A DNA stretch of 64,000 bases from Platycnemis pennipes. Lineage: Eukaryota > Arthropoda > Insecta > Odonata > Platycnemididae. Numbering within the stretch: position 1 is the first letter of the stretch; each line of letters opens with the position of its first letter. The notes beneath the pieces were generated by a model. It did not search any database. It was not told where the DNA came from and saw nothing but the letters and a program-made list of their open reading frames with translations. The DNA is taken from contig OW121853.1 of the NCBI GenBank assembly GCA_933228895.1, positions 78,414,645 to 78,478,644 of the forward strand, read 5' to 3'. This document shows, one piece after another, positions 1 to 11,129 of this stretch. The position numbers and the translations under genes were made by a program.

Positions 1-549
1 GCAATAACGACCGGTGAGGCCGAAGATGTTCCCTTTGAACGAGCAAGGGAGGGCGAGCGGTAGATTTCCTCACAAATGGAAGACCAAACACAAAAGCGTT
101 CCTGTACGGTTGGAAATCACGTCATCGCCACAGGTAGCAGCGTCGGGGAGAAGAACCATGATTTCAATTTGTTTACGGCTTCTGAACCAGGGACGCCGTT
201 ACGAATTGGGGGCGATAAAGTTTACAGTGATTGAAATACAAGGAAGGAACAGGTATTGCGGCTGCATTACGATGTGAGTGAAAAAAATCCCCCAGTGCCA
301 TAAATGTTAACTCTCATTTCCAGTAACAATATTGCGGGAATCATTAAACCGTTACCGTTCACGGCCAAGCAAAAAAGGATGAAAATGATATAAAGCTCGT
401 ACAGAGAATAAATGAAGCCAACGCGCGGTGAAAATCTCTAGCAAGACGTAGACGCGATGAAAACGGTGAGGGGTAAGTAAGAAGGCGATTAGGAGTGAAA
501 TAAACCCAGGGATCACTAAAGTGAATCCTGAAGGTCATAAGAGAACATA
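1..549. other. No recognisable feature
   Basis: No open frame here resembles a known family, and I see no repeat shared with the rest of the window before the CR1-like 3' region that begins near 550. Confidence 0.5.
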
Positions 550-815
550 ATAGGAACATATTAAAGGGATAGGTGGGTGAAATACCGTTAGATAAGTCTG
601 TAGACCATGAAGATAGCTTTAATATTGCTAACGCAGGAATGCTTTTGGAAATACAAATTTATTAGATTTTTGAAGTGTCTTCAGACATAATGGTCTGATG
701 AGGACAGTCGCCGAGGGACAAATGAACGGGAAGAATGGCAAATCAAGGTCTCGTACCACCCCCTGCCACACTCCTTCGTGGTGGCTCACAGGGCATTACG
801 TAGGAGTAGATGTAA
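550..815 (+). mobile_element. CR1-like LINE 3' end (version B)
   Basis: The right end has the family's terminal hairpin (CCCCTGCCACACTCC then GGTGGCTCACAGGG) followed by GTAGATGTA. The left part matches the 3'-UTR block seen at 24.9 kb (AAAGGGATAGGTGGGTGAAAT). It is a 5'-truncated, decayed copy with no coding sequence. Confidence 0.75.
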
Positions 816-899
816 TTCAATTTCAACCACTCATTGGGGCAGTTAGGATTTTTGACACACACCTGCAAAATAATTATTATTCTAAGTGATTTACTGGTT

Positions 900-1140
900 A
901 AGGTAAGTTTAAATTGACATCTACTCTTTCTGCGACCCATTTATTCCAAAGGATGTCCTTCTCACGTACCTATCGCATACTTACTACACATCATCGCTAC
1001 GTCCGAACAATCCGTTCTTCTCTTCCATCTTTCCCGCTATTCCAACATTCTTCCCTTTATCACGTAATCAGCTCCATACAGTTCCTCTGCCTCCATCATA
1101 ATATCCTCAATATACTTCATTCTCTCCTCTACCATCTCTA
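900..1140 (-). pseudogene. RTE-like LINE C-terminal fragment, weak
   Basis: On the reverse strand a broken frame reads SSNEEVLEMVEERMK, which resembles the TNEEVL segment after the reverse transcriptase domain of RTE-clade elements. It is short and mutated, so the call rests on pattern only. Confidence 0.3.
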
Positions 1141-1149
1141 GAACTTCCT

Positions 1150-1440
1150 CGTTCGAAGATGAACCCGCATAAAAGTAACAAAACCAATGCAAATGCATGG
1201 ATACCAACACTTAAGCTATGAATCTACAGAACGAACAAGACCATATTAAATTGAAAAGTAGGACGCAAGGTAGAGTTGGTGAAACAATTCAGCTACTTGG
1301 GTAGTTTGTGGTAGAATGTAACGTGGGTTTAAAGGAAGACGAATGTGGAAATTCTAGAAATGATTTGGAAAGAGAGGGAGTTGATTGAAGAAATTATTTG
1401 GGAGTTTTGAAGAAGTACAAAATTCAGGGGTATTCGGCTG
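1150..1440 (+). pseudogene. RTE-like reverse transcriptase remnant
   Basis: A forward-strand region recalls the 'FSYLGS' segment of RTE-clade proteins (CAGCTACTTGGGTAG near 1290), then an ELIEEI-like segment near 1380. Several stops break the frame. Together with 900-1140 it suggests two opposed RTE pieces. Confidence 0.35.
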
Positions 1441-1529
1441 CAAGGTAACACGTAACCTTTTCTTTTTACTATTTAACCTTGGTTCAGTCGTTGGATAACA
1501 ATATATAAATGTGGAGATGTGAGGCGGGA

Positions 1530-1850
1530 CCATGATTGGTAGGGTGCTGGTTAACCGCTATAAACACCCATATCAGATTCTGAAAGTGGCGGTGATTTCT
1601 ACCGGAATCCTGATCCCATGTTCTCGAGTGAGTAACAGAGCCTGAGTTACAGATATATCTTCCAAGCACAGTAGTAAGACGATGGGATGGGACCTTAATC
1701 TGTGCACTCGCGTCAGGTTTCTTTCGTTAAGAGCAGACTGATGACGACGCCCTTATGCTCTCCTTAATTCCAACATTGCCGGAAATCCTACCCAATAACC
1801 CCACCTATACTCAATGGCGCTAATGACCTTAAGCATTTGCTTCCTCCCGC
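1530..1850 (+). mobile_element. tRNA-derived SINE, family 1 (degenerate head)
   Basis: The body (GATGGGATGGGACC, then TTTCGTTAAGAGCAGAC, and AATGGCGCTAATGACCT near 1813) matches the better-kept copies at 49021 and 56216 in the same order. The tRNA-like head near 1540-1605 is too decayed to show clear A and B boxes. Confidence 0.7.
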
Positions 1851-1859
1851 AACGGCAAA

Positions 1860-2410
1860 AAAAAAGATTAAGAAAAGACGGGAACGGAGCGTTGCCCTCC
1901 TGACGGCCTTCCCCTTCGACGACACGGGAGTTGAAAAAATTTCACGCACGACAACCTTAATCCGCGACCTAAACCAATCAATTAATCTTCCCTCGCGCGA
2001 TCAAAGCGGGTGGAAGGGCAGTAATCGAAAAAATAAACCCCCCTCCACTTCCTCCGCCGAACACTTTACCGCACCGCACGGTGCGTCGACGATACGCTCC
2101 GCAACGCGTTTGCGGATTTCGCTACTCATTTTTTTTTTGCTTTCCGCTCTCACTCCACTGCCCTTGGGGGATTTCCCTCCCTCCGCCCTCTCTCTCTCTC
2201 TTTTGGAACGCGCTCCGCCCACTCGACCGACAGCACCACTTTCCCTCTCGTCCGCTCATTCCCCTCCGCGCGACCTTGTCGAAGGAGGAGGGGTGCGCGG
2301 GGGTGGGTTTAGAAAAAATAAAGAACAAACGAATAGGCGCACATGAGCCGGCGGAAAGAATATTTCGCGGAAAAAAAACACTAGGAGGGCACGAGCCGAC
2401 ATAAGTGTAG
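1860..2410. other. GC-rich CpG block with CT-rich tracts
   Basis: Dense CpG and long CT-rich runs interrupt AT-rich surroundings. Overlapping open frames on both strands give low-complexity proline/serine or arginine/glycine peptides, so I do not call a gene. It could be a CpG island or GC-rich repeat; nothing decides between these. Confidence 0.35.
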
Positions 2411-2514
2411 CAAGTGAAGTTAAACATCTTTGCATCACTCTAACTTCATTAGGAATCATATACCTAACACCCGTGGTACTACCTTGAAGAGAATGGGATT
2501 TATCTAATACTGGG

Positions 2515-2605
2515 AGACTGGGATATATAAAATAATTATTATAAAAGGTCTTTATTGGGGCGAGATTGAGACAAAACTGTCCCTTCTGCCATCTAACCCC
2601 TCGGC
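2515..2605 (-). mobile_element. LINE 3' tail (AAT-rich), same family as 6957
   Basis: Read on the reverse strand this has TGGCAGAAGGGAC, GTCTCAATCTCGCCCC, AATAAAGACC, then an AT-rich tail. The same order occurs at 6957-7030 downstream of a reverse transcriptase fragment and, in reduced form, at the tail of the SINE at 59285. Confidence 0.55.
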
Positions 2606-2889
2606 AAAATAAATACATAAAGCATACGATTGTCATTCACTTAAAACAACTATAATCTGAGGTTAAAAAAATAAATAATTATACATTATCATGGAATTAA
2701 AGAATGATAAATAAACAAAAAGAAATATATACACAATGTGTCAGTATTAAACAACAAATCATGGTGTGTGATAGAATTTACAACTGTGGGAAAAACGGGT
2801 TGCGGGAAAGTGTTCAACTGAAAAAGTAAACGAGAGATCAGGAATAAATGTAATAAACTTTGTAAAATTCCACAAACATTTCTTAAAAT

Positions 2890-2925
2890 CCGGCACTTGT
2901 TTCGACACGTGCCGTCATCAGGTGG
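2890..2925 (-). other. CTGATGA...GAAAC hairpin motif
   Basis: The reverse strand has CACCTGATGACGGCAC, GTGTCGAAACAAG, then TGCCGG. GGCAC and GTGCC can pair across the motif. It resembles the CTGATGA-hairpin-GAAAC cores at 12.3 and 15.8 kb, but the bases after GAAAC do not give a clean hammerhead cleavage triplet. Confidence 0.35.
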
Positions 2926-3059
2926 CATGATGATGATACAAAATGTCGTAATTATGGTCATATTTTTGTGGAATTTTGCTAAGCTAAATTCATTCATTGC
3001 TCACAAATAATTTCCGCGAAATTAAGCCTAAGACCGCTTCTTTTATATTGAAAGAAGGA

Positions 3060-3330
3060 TATCATTCTTTAATGATAAGGTCTCACGTACAGTATGCATC
3101 GTGTAACTGAGATCCAACGAACAAAGATTTAACTCGGAAACGAAATAAGATCCAAATGAAGGCAACGCGTTTCGTAACAAATTCTATGAACGTGTAGAAA
3201 CTGTCACTCGGCTATTGGAAAGGCTTGGTTGGGAAACCATGGAAACTAGACGGTTGTTTTCAAGATTGATGTTACCTGAAAATTTCAAATTACAAGAGTT
3301 GGAGGCTGACACGCAGAGATATTTATACCC
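3060..3330 (+). pseudogene. CR1/L2-like reverse transcriptase C-terminal fragment
   Basis: Across several stops and shifts the forward strand encodes RSHVQYAS, a Q(R/M)KATRFV segment, then a region fitting SVTRLLERLGWE. This is the SLVRPHLEYA...QRRSARFV...SVTSLLNEL order seen in the intact fragment at 46903-47508. It appears to be a diverged relative, with the closest internal matches at 54484 and 62310. Confidence 0.6.
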
Positions 3331-3480
3331 ACACACCAAATTAGAAGACAGGAGACAGAAGCGCTCAATTAAGAGAGATTAACGATCGAATCGAGAGATA
3401 CATGAATTCGTTTTTCCTCACACATAATACACGACTAGGACGTAAACAAAATACTATTCATAATTAATGACACAACACTA

Positions 3481-3575
3481 TGAACACGAATGCATTTTGA
3501 GAATGCGTATTGCGTGCATGAAATTAAAGTTACTTTCGCTCGATGATTTATTGAGTTAATTTCGCTTTCAAATTA
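3481..3575 (+). repeat. Inverted repeat, left arm (partner 8080-8176)
   Basis: TGAACACGAATGCATTTTGAG, then GCGTATTGCGTGCAT and CGATGATTTATTG, recur in the same order on the reverse strand at 8080-8176 with about one mismatch in seven. It is probably a dispersed short repeat with copies in opposite directions. Confidence 0.6.
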
Positions 3576-3663
3576 TTAACTAGCAATAAACAAGATTGTT
3601 GAACACGTATCAACATTCGTTTCATCGAAATACATTACTTCATTCAATAGGTTGGGTTGGGTT

Positions 3664-3740
3664 GAGTCATCCTCAGGTAAAAGGTCTTGAACCTGAGGAT
3701 GACTCTGTGTGTTGAAACTGGTTGAAACGTGCAGTACCTA
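3664..3740. repeat. 15-bp hairpin with CTGAGGATGACTC motif
   Basis: GAGTCATCCTCAGGT is followed after a 12-nt loop by its exact reverse complement ACCTGAGGATGACTC. The right arm runs on to GTTGAAACGTGC, so CTGAGGA...GAAACGTG is laid out like the ribozyme-like motifs elsewhere in the window, but without a convincing stem II. Confidence 0.55.
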
Positions 3741-3904
3741 CATTACAGAACTCAGCGGAAAAGTACAAGTGCTGTATGTTTAATTATGACTTCCTTCCAC
3801 TACATCCAGCCTGAATTTGTTCTAAGTACATTTCCATCTAAAAATTTAAAAATCAAACTTTATCAAACCTGGCAATTTTTTCAGACGAAATGTTAATTTT
3901 ATGG

Positions 3905-3960
3905 TTGGCAACGTACCAACCCCTGCCACACGCCCCGATGAGTAGCATGTAGTTGAAGTT
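3905..3960 (+). mobile_element. Degenerate CR1-like 3' terminus
   Basis: ACCCCTGCCACACGCC matches the start of the family's terminal hairpin; the second half is eroded. Only this short match supports the call. Confidence 0.35.
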
Positions 3961-4049
3961 GCAAGTAGTAGACGGTGTAACTAGCGCTCTTATCCTTCGA
4001 GTTCCCTTCAGCCGCGCGGTTTGCGTGAGGTGCATCCAGCCATTCATTC

Positions 4050-4380
4050 ACTTAATTTCCACGCACGCTTTCGAGCGGAGGAAGGAAAAAATAAAAGCGG
4101 AAAGAAATAAAGGATGTCGAGACGAGGTGAGAGAGGAAATTAATAGGCTCCGCGGACGCAAAAAAAACGTAAAAATATTATGGCCGACGTTCCGGAGCTT
4201 CAAAAGAGGGCTTCTTTTGAAAAGAGAGAGAGTGAGAGGGAACGAAAGGGAGTGAGTACCAGCTTTTTCTCAAGCGAGCGAGGAGAGGAACCGAAAGTGA
4301 AAGCGCTCGAAGGAAGAGGAGACGGAATGAAAGATTCAAAAGACGAGTGACAGCCGTGGGTCCTTCCACGCCAACAGTCG
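4050..4380. other. Purine-rich GA block
   Basis: The plus strand is strongly purine-rich (runs such as GAAAAGAGAGAGAGTGAGAG). Open frames here are low-complexity Arg/Glu or Ser/Leu peptides and are not called. Confidence 0.4.
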
Positions 4381-4399
4381 CCAGCAGACTCCTATCATG

Positions 4400-5530
4400 A
4401 GTAGGAAGAATATCGAAACTACGAAAGGTGTCTGATGCAACACAGAAGCATCAAAATGATTATCATTAATCAATCGTTTGGGTTGAAACTGGTAGAAATG
4501 CAATCAATTTAATACTAATAGTCTATCAGCATAAAACTTTATAAATCCTGAGGAATGAATGTGACAAGTAAATATGCTCCACAAACTATAAACTGGAGGA
4601 AAGAAAGACTTACATTTTATACGCTCCAAAAGCGTGACATCGCACCGTCTAATCAGAGCTCTTAAAATTGAGCCAAAAATAACATCCATTCTAGAGGCGG
4701 GATTCATAACAATGAACCTTTGTTTTCCAGGCTGGTGGGTTACCACAACAAAACCAACATAAAGCACACCATTCAGCTGATACAGCCACTTCCTCTGCAA
4801 TCATTCAGCCATTACTTCTACAAGAACTATGTTTCAATTGCCTTCACATAATAAGGGCTTATTTTAGACAAATCTACCGTACTTAAATTAAACGAGTCAT
4901 CGCTTAGTACACCGTGGTCGTCATACGCAGGGAACCTCGAGCGTAATTATGTTTTTGACTTGCTAACCGGTCGGCTGTTAAATCTTACGAGGTATATTGG
5001 TTTTTTTTATGACCTAACGAGTCTTTAGTTTCCGATGGCCCGAAATGACGTATAAGTAACAGTATGTGTCATTTCTGTGAAAGCGCTGATTAATTTCCAC
5101 TCTCAACTCGTCTCGACATCCCTTAAGACGACTGGCTGGGTACTAGTTCACTTGAAAGCGGATGAAATTGATTTTCTCGCAATGATTAAATTTCGAAATA
5201 AGAAAATGTCATCAAGATAATTCAATGCCGGATACGCCTCGGATTTGAGAATGGATGCTAATCGGGCACTTAATAAAGCCTCTTACAAACGAGTTGGCTT
5301 TCGTTCGGGAGCGTCCGTTGAAAATCGGAGGTCCCTGGTCGGATCTACTTCAAGAGGCACGCTGCTGGCCCGCCCACCGCTTTCACTCCGGGAAGCCACG
5401 ATTCCGATTCGGGCGCGGAGTGAAACTCGTTGAGCGTATCTCAATGCCATTCCTGAGTCACCATGGAGACAGTTATTAGGAGGAAACTTCCGCTGTGGGA
5501 ATCTAAGAGTTAAGATCTCTAAACAAAACC
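4400..5530. other. No recognisable feature
   Basis: No gene, repeat match or conserved motif that I can support. A 99-residue reverse frame at 5283-5582 runs into the SINE head and has no recognisable domain. Confidence 0.45.
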
Positions 5531-5537
5531 AGCGTGC

Positions 5538-5660
5538 CGGCCGCGGTAGACAGGTCGGTAGCGTACCGGTCTGATAACCCACATGTCACGGGTTCAGATC
5601 CCGCCTCGGAGATGGGAATAGTATTCGTCTCAAGAGAACGTTTCAGTCACATGGTGCGGT
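5538..5660 (+). mobile_element. tRNA-derived SINE
   Basis: A polymerase III A-box-like segment (GGTAGACAGGTCGGTAGCG) is followed by a B box within GGGTTCAGATCCCG at about 5589. The acceptor stem of a true tRNA does not pair, so this is a tRNA-like SINE head, with a non-tRNA body after 5610. Confidence 0.65.
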
Positions 5661-6099
5661 GCAGTTTTATCAGATGGAGCACCTTCATAACCCCAACACT
5701 TTACTAAGTCCTGACAGGCTAAATACACAGTGGACTTGCTCTCTTGCAAACCTCTGTTCACACCTTGCGTATGTAAAGGAGTAAATATTATTTCTTTCGA
5801 AAATTAGCGATAAGCATACTGCACTCTGCAGTCTCGAAAATGTCATTTTCTAATATTAAGCTTCTACCACTCACAAAGTACCCTTTTTGAACAGCAATAC
5901 GTGAGGAGGGATTATATCGGACTCAAGACAGGAATAGTGAAGAAAATGTCGGAAAAAGCAACACAAGCAAAAGTTAAGACAGTGGGTACATCAAAACCTA
6001 CTCCAACTAATATAAAAGCGTCGATAAACTCTACCGGTTAGTATAAAACTTTACCGGTATAGTATAAATATATATTAGTATATAGGTATAATTTATAGA

Positions 6100-6175
6100 G
6101 GGCATGGTGACCCAGCAGGTAGAGCATTGGGGTAGTGAGCCGAGATCCCGGATTCAAATCCGGGAGAGAACTTTG
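6100..6175 (+). mobile_element. tRNA-like SINE head
   Basis: GGTGACCCAGCAGGTAGAGC fits an A box and GGATTCAAATCCGG fits a B box about 45 nt later. The following body is replaced at once by an RTE-like fragment, so the copy is truncated. It could be a decayed tRNA gene, but the acceptor stem does not close. Confidence 0.6.
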
Positions 6176-6239
6176 GACATCAAAATTAGATGAGAGATTT
6201 TCTGCCAACTATTATATCTTCCTGAAGAATCATAAACAT

Positions 6240-6480
6240 CTGGAGAGTACGCTTCTTTATGGAAGTGAGGCATGGACGATACCGGCAGTGGAGAAGACAA
6301 GGCTAGTAACATTCAAAATGTGGTGCTACAGAAGAATGATGAAGATAAGATAGATCGAGGGACAAAGGAGAAGTCTAAAGAAGAGTGGGAGAAAAGAGAA
6401 GACTGCTGAAAGCTTTGAAAAGAAGACGAGACAACTTAATCGGCCACATATTGTGACCTGTTGGCCTGGAGAGGACAATT
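6240..6480 (+). pseudogene. RTE-like reverse transcriptase C-terminal fragment
   Basis: The forward frame reads ESTLLYGSEAWTIPAVEKTR then FKMWCYRRMMKIR, the LLYGSEAW...EMWCYRRM signature just beyond the catalytic core of RTE-clade LINE reverse transcriptases. After a stop near 6351, further frames keep a linker resembling RRLLKALKRRRDNLIGHIL. The N-terminal endonuclease and the catalytic palm are absent, so it is a dead 5'-truncated copy. Confidence 0.75.
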
Positions 6481-6518
6481 GCAGAGGTAAGTTAATGAGA
6501 AAAAAGGCAAAGGAAGGT

Positions 6519-6830
6519 CTTCTACATCTACGCGATACCATGCCAGCCACCGCGAAGGGTGTGTGGCAGGGGGTGAAGATCACCAAACATGCACTATTGG
6601 CATGCAACAAGGGTACTACATGGACACATGCTAATAATAGGGTCACATGCAGCTACATGGTCAGTATCTACGTAGTAAGAAATGGATTGGTTGTTAATAT
6701 ATGCATCATGCACTACAGACTATTCTACAATATTTCCCTACCTATCCCTTTGCTATGCTGCCTATTGTGTTCTCTGATAGTACGGGGGAAAATGACATTT
6801 GAAATCTGTCGGCGAAACGTCTTGTAGATA
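6519..6830 (-). mobile_element. CR1-like LINE 3' end (version B), reverse
   Basis: It starts with TACATCTACGCG (the reversed GATGTA tail), then the reversed hairpin (CCAGCCACCGCGAAGGGTG, TGGCAGGGGGTG) and the version-B 3'-UTR down to CCCTTTGCTATGCTGCC. The end of the coding region lies near 6800. No target duplication is evident. Confidence 0.8.
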
Positions 6831-6956
6831 TATAGATATATGTAGCAAGTAGTAAAGAATAAGACAGAGAAAAATTGTGTACATATGAAGAGGATATTAA
6901 ATGAATGAAGTTAGGAAATAAAGACTGTAAATCACACTTCGCGAAGAGGATAGCTG

Positions 6957-7640
6957 ATAATAATAATAATAAAGTGTCTTTATTCGGGCGAGGTTGTGAC
7001 TGTAAAGTCCCTTCTTCCACCTAACCTATAGACAATCTAACATATAAACATAAACATCCATATTATGAAACAATACATGTCATAATTGCAATTAACAACA
7101 TACAGTACTTGTTAAAAAATACGCTCTACAAGTTTAATGTCAATTTAAATCATAATGAGAGAAAAGAAAAATGTAGTGTAAAAGAGTCTCATGTGTGGGA
7201 AACACGTGAGGATTGGAGCAAATATCCATCAACGAAAAAACCCACTGAAGGAAAACGCCCAAACAAGAAGGGGGCGTGAATACCTTGCAAAAATCTACTG
7301 AGAGACTGATAAAACAATTTTTTTAAATATGTATACAAATCAAATTGGAAAAATGAAGAATAAGTACAAAATATTCACATAAAAATAATAAACTAGACAT
7401 AAAATACACAAAATACATGATAGTTTGCACTGCTGAGTGTCGTAATATAAAGCGAGAATAATAGCGGACCGAGAATTGAACCTTGTGGAGCTACTCAAGT
7501 GACGCTAATCCGTGACGATTCCGCGTTATTTGCAATAACTTTCTGTTTCTGATAGAAGAATTGAGTAGAGAGCTGCGTTAAACCAAGCCAAGGATTGTTG
7601 ACTGATGATGATATTAGCTACTAGAAACTGTTCCTTATAC
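6957..7640 (-). mobile_element. CR1/L2- or Jockey-like LINE fragment with RT motif and AAT tail
   Basis: On the reverse strand at about 7500-7430 the sequence reads VAPQGSILGPLLFSLYIT, the reverse transcriptase signature usually written GVPQGSxLGPLLF, preceded by a region compatible with WFxSYLxxRKQ. Stops break the frame. The copy appears to end at 6957-7030 with GGTGGAAGAAGGGAC, CTCGCCCGAATAAAG and an (AAT)n tail. The stretch between is non-coding. Clade assignment is uncertain; this tail differs from the GATGTA-tailed family. Confidence 0.65.
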
Positions 7641-8925
7641 ACAAGAGTAAACCACGTCTTTGAAAAATATTGGCAAAATTTGCCACACAGAAGTGATTTT
7701 CGCCCCGCGCGCCGAAAGAGATATTAAACTTGTGACCAGCCGGAGAAGCCACCAACTGGGAGAAGAACTTGGATGGCGCATCTGGCGTTATGTCTCACAC
7801 ATCACACTTTCCCACAACTCTCCCTGAACATCAGTGACTTGCAAACCTTTCAAACTAATACGGTGCGAACGACCTCAATTGTCTAGTGCCTCTTAACGAT
7901 AGAATCAACACCCACTGCAGGCGAGAGAGCGCGTTGGAGAAGAAGAGCAAGGATTTATCAGCGGCTCGACTATTTACGCATTTAAAGTGGAGCACGCATG
8001 AGAATAGAAAGTCCTCGTGACCACTTAAATCTCCTAAGAAGCCACTGAAGGTGAGTTCTGTTAGGACTTATGTTACATAATATTTTGAAAGCGACATTAG
8101 CGCAATAAATCATCGATCATACGTAGCCTTTATTTGATGCACGCAATACGTAATCTCAAAATTCATTCGTGTTCAAAGGGATACATGACAATGTTTATTT
8201 TTGGATTTTCACTTCTCTCAGAAAAAAAATAAAGCTCACGAATTTAAATATTTGCCAGCGTTAAAACCGTTGATCAAACAATGAATATTTTTCCGCGATT
8301 TGAATCCAGCCCGCCGGAAAAAACGAATATGCAAAACACGGCGGAAAAGTTCGCATTTGCGGCATAACGCCTGACCAAACAAACCCAGCTTTAGCCGCTC
8401 GACGATGGAATGTATGACCGATGTATGTTATGTACGGTGTATGGACGCAATTCGCATGAATTTATCAATGCCTTGCGTGCTCACTAATGGTCTGATACGA
8501 CCGTCCATATCGGGGAGAATTTCTGCTTATCGTCGAATAATATACCAAACGCAATCGTGGTTCACGAACCGTCTAAATTTATCCCCTAGAGCGATATTTA
8601 ATGCAACGGAGCAAGAATACGTCTGCATTAAACCCTGCAAAACACCACCTTGGTATGTGAATGGGGATGACTTTACATCAAGTACACACCATGTCATTAT
8701 GTGTTCGTGACTAGGACGCCACAATATTTTGCATGACTGACAACAAATATGATACATGTATTTGTACATGAATACATGCATGATATTTATTGACAGATAC
8801 GAGCGGAGTCTGTCACAGAAGATAATGGCTTTAATTGAAAGTGCGAATCCATTACAAGATAATTTAAAGTCTAATTCGATATATTGTGGAATTTCAGACT
8901 AACAAAAAGAACCCGTGATGTTTTG
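7640..8925. other. No recognisable gene
   Basis: Apart from the inverted-repeat arm at 8080-8176 nothing is recognised. A 101-residue frame at 8405-8710 has no domain I can identify. Confidence 0.45.
8080..8176 (-). repeat. Inverted repeat, right arm (partner 3481-3575)
   Basis: The reverse complement gives GAACACGAATGAATTTTGAG, ACGTATTGCGTGCATC and CGATGATTTATTG in the order seen at 3481-3575. Similarity stops at both sides, so the repeat is about 95 bp. Confidence 0.6.
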
Positions 8926-8929
8926 GCCA

Positions 8930-9035
8930 GCACAGGATTGGAGTTCTTGATTTCAAAGCATGCCTTGCAATGGTTCACCCCATACCACACACACCTAAGA
9001 TGGATTGCAGGGTATTGCGTAGAAGTAGATGAAAA
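8930..9035 (+). mobile_element. CR1-like 3' terminus
   Basis: TTCACCCCATACCACACACACC, then GGATTGCAGGGTATTGCG and TAGATGAAA, match the terminal hairpin and tail of the CR1-like family. Little 3'-UTR is left. Confidence 0.65.
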
Positions 9036-9284
9036 CCAACTCTTATCTCACACTGACAATTGTGATTGTGAGATAATTACGAATGAGTACTACACATATT
9101 TCATATTCTTGGTTACGTGCTATACACGCAGAGAGATATCTAAAACAATTCGCTACCTAATGGATTGGAGCCACTTGGAAGAAACTAAATGAATATTAAT
9201 GCGAGTCACCCTATCAATAAAGAGAAATAACAGAGAAAACACTAACAAGCAGCCGAGGGAATATTAGGATTACTGAAGAATTTC

Positions 9285-9480
9285 AGCCGGCAGAGGTATC
9301 CGAGCAGGTAACGCGCTAGTTTGGCAACCCAAAGATCGTGGTTTCGTATCACGCCGTAAGAAGGAATGTCGTGTTTCTAAAGATTAAAATCTCACGTAAG
9401 AATTACTCCTTTGTACCTTTCCTCCCGTTCTGACGCGCCTTCTAGGGCGGGTACAGGCTTGAAAACCACAAATGAAAAAG
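9285..9480 (+). mobile_element. tRNA-derived SINE, family 2
   Basis: AGAGGTATCCGAGCAGGTAACGC is A-box-like and GTGGTTTCGTATCACG is a degenerate B box. The 3' body (CTTTCCTCCCGTTCTGACGC, then GGCTTGAAAACCAC) recurs at 12025-12085. Confidence 0.6.
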
Positions 9481-10340
9481 ATGGGGAATGTTTGGAATGC
9501 TATCCTAACCGGACAGGGAAATTCTGCATCTGAGTGACGAAAGGCAATAGAGAAAACGACACTAGTTCAACGACATCACGCTGAAGAACAGTAAACACAA
9601 CCTTCACGGCCTCGACATACGGTAATTCCAACACCGACAAAACATGAAAGCTTTTTACAATTTAACTCGTTTATATACGGTCCTTCTGCCTATTACAACC
9701 ACTTAGGTGCAAAATATTGGTGTTAAAGTAGTCATTTAAAGAGTTTTAACGGTCTAGGTTATTAAAATGGAGAGGAATGATAGAAGTGAAAGTGAAATGC
9801 GGTTTTGTGAGTCAACAAAGTAATCATCAATTTGCTTCCAAATAAAGATATTCAGATATGCGTGTCACATAATTATCTTCATTAATACCAAAGTGGTTCC
9901 ATAAAGTTAATTACTTTTTCAAATATTAAGTGGATAATACAGGGTTATTTTCAACTCGAATGGCTTCATTGACCCAGAAATGAATGTACACATGAATAAT
10001 TATTTGTTACTGATGAATCTAATCCAACGTTTGTAATTACGATAGACAGCACGGATGGGAATACATAGGATAACACTGCGGTGTCAATCCAGTCATTCCC
10101 AGCGAGGAAAATATTATAAAATACGGGATAATGCACATGCACGAGACCTAATTTTTGGTTTCAAGTCGAGATCTCGTACTACCGACACATCTCCATAGTA
10201 CACCTTTACAGCGTCTAAAAATAACAAAGAGATAAAGGAAAGGTCAAAGGACTCGACTGAACGGGGGGAAAAAAGGATGCGAGAGATGAACTCCTGAGCG
10301 CACCGAAGAAGACTTGACACTCAGCCAAGACGCAAAATGA
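9480..10340. other. No recognisable feature
   Basis: AT-rich, with no coding or repeat signal that I can support. Confidence 0.45.
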
Positions 10341-10361
10341 AAGAGGCGGTCGAGGTCAGGC

Positions 10362-10425
10362 GGGCGGTTTGTGTGGGCGGGATCGAAAGGTCGCCGGGTC
10401 GATTCCCGCCAAGAAGAAACCGACG
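10362..10425 (+). mobile_element. Possible tRNA-like SINE head
   Basis: GCCGGGTCGATTCCCGCC at about 10395 fits a B box and T-arm stem; the upstream A box is unclear. Confidence 0.35.
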
Positions 10426-10859
10426 CCGAGACAGTGATTGCAAGCATGCAGACTGGACCGTCATCACGGACGGAAGCAGTCTCCACACGCACAGAAAAAC
10501 AGACTTTCATTCCACTTGACGGCTGTGAGTGAAGCAGAGATAAATAGCAAAAATTTCTTCCGTGTACAACTAGGGAAAATAATAGATTCGATAGAAGCTA
10601 CTACGGAAAAAAAACATAGCAAATTAGTTTTTTTGTAATTTCAGGCCTGCATGAGACAATTTAGACTACCTATTTTATATCTTTATGATTATCAAAAAAA
10701 AAACAAATATTTGTAGGTGTGGTGTGGTAATACCGGAGAGGGATATTTTTCATTCGTAGCAGTAATACTATTAAAAATATTTTCACCAAGTAATACACAT
10801 ATCAGGTGAATTCGATTTTCTGTAGAATTTATTAATTAAAAATAGAACCCGAATTGCGC

Positions 10860-10935
10860 TACTGCACATTCCTGGTGATGGTCCACCACATACCACATAC
10901 CTTCGTGGAAATTTTCAGGGTACTGTGTAAATAAC
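10860..10935 (+). mobile_element. CR1-like 3' terminus
   Basis: GATGGTCCACCACATACCACA, CCTTCGTGG and TTTCAGGGTACTGTGTA follow the family's terminal hairpin order. Confidence 0.55.
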
Positions 10936-11129
10936 CAGCGAACAAGATGGAAATACCTAGTAGAAAAACCCCGCCTCCCGGACTGAGGAATTCCCCATAC
11001 CGTTTCAATCAACAACAATAGATCGGCTCCCCTCACTAACAAATATCCCGTTGACCAGATTAACTTAAATTTTAAACGCAAGATAATCCCTCCAGCTCAA
11101 TAAAAAAAATAAATGTTCTCAGTAGTACA

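Noticed and set aside
2001..2636. Several overlapping frames in both directions
   Set aside because: CpG-rich low-complexity DNA; no frame stands out.
3653..3680. GGTTGGGTTGGGTTG run as telomere-like repeat
   Set aside because: Only about three units and not the TTAGG unit usual in arthropods; it leads straight into a hairpin motif.
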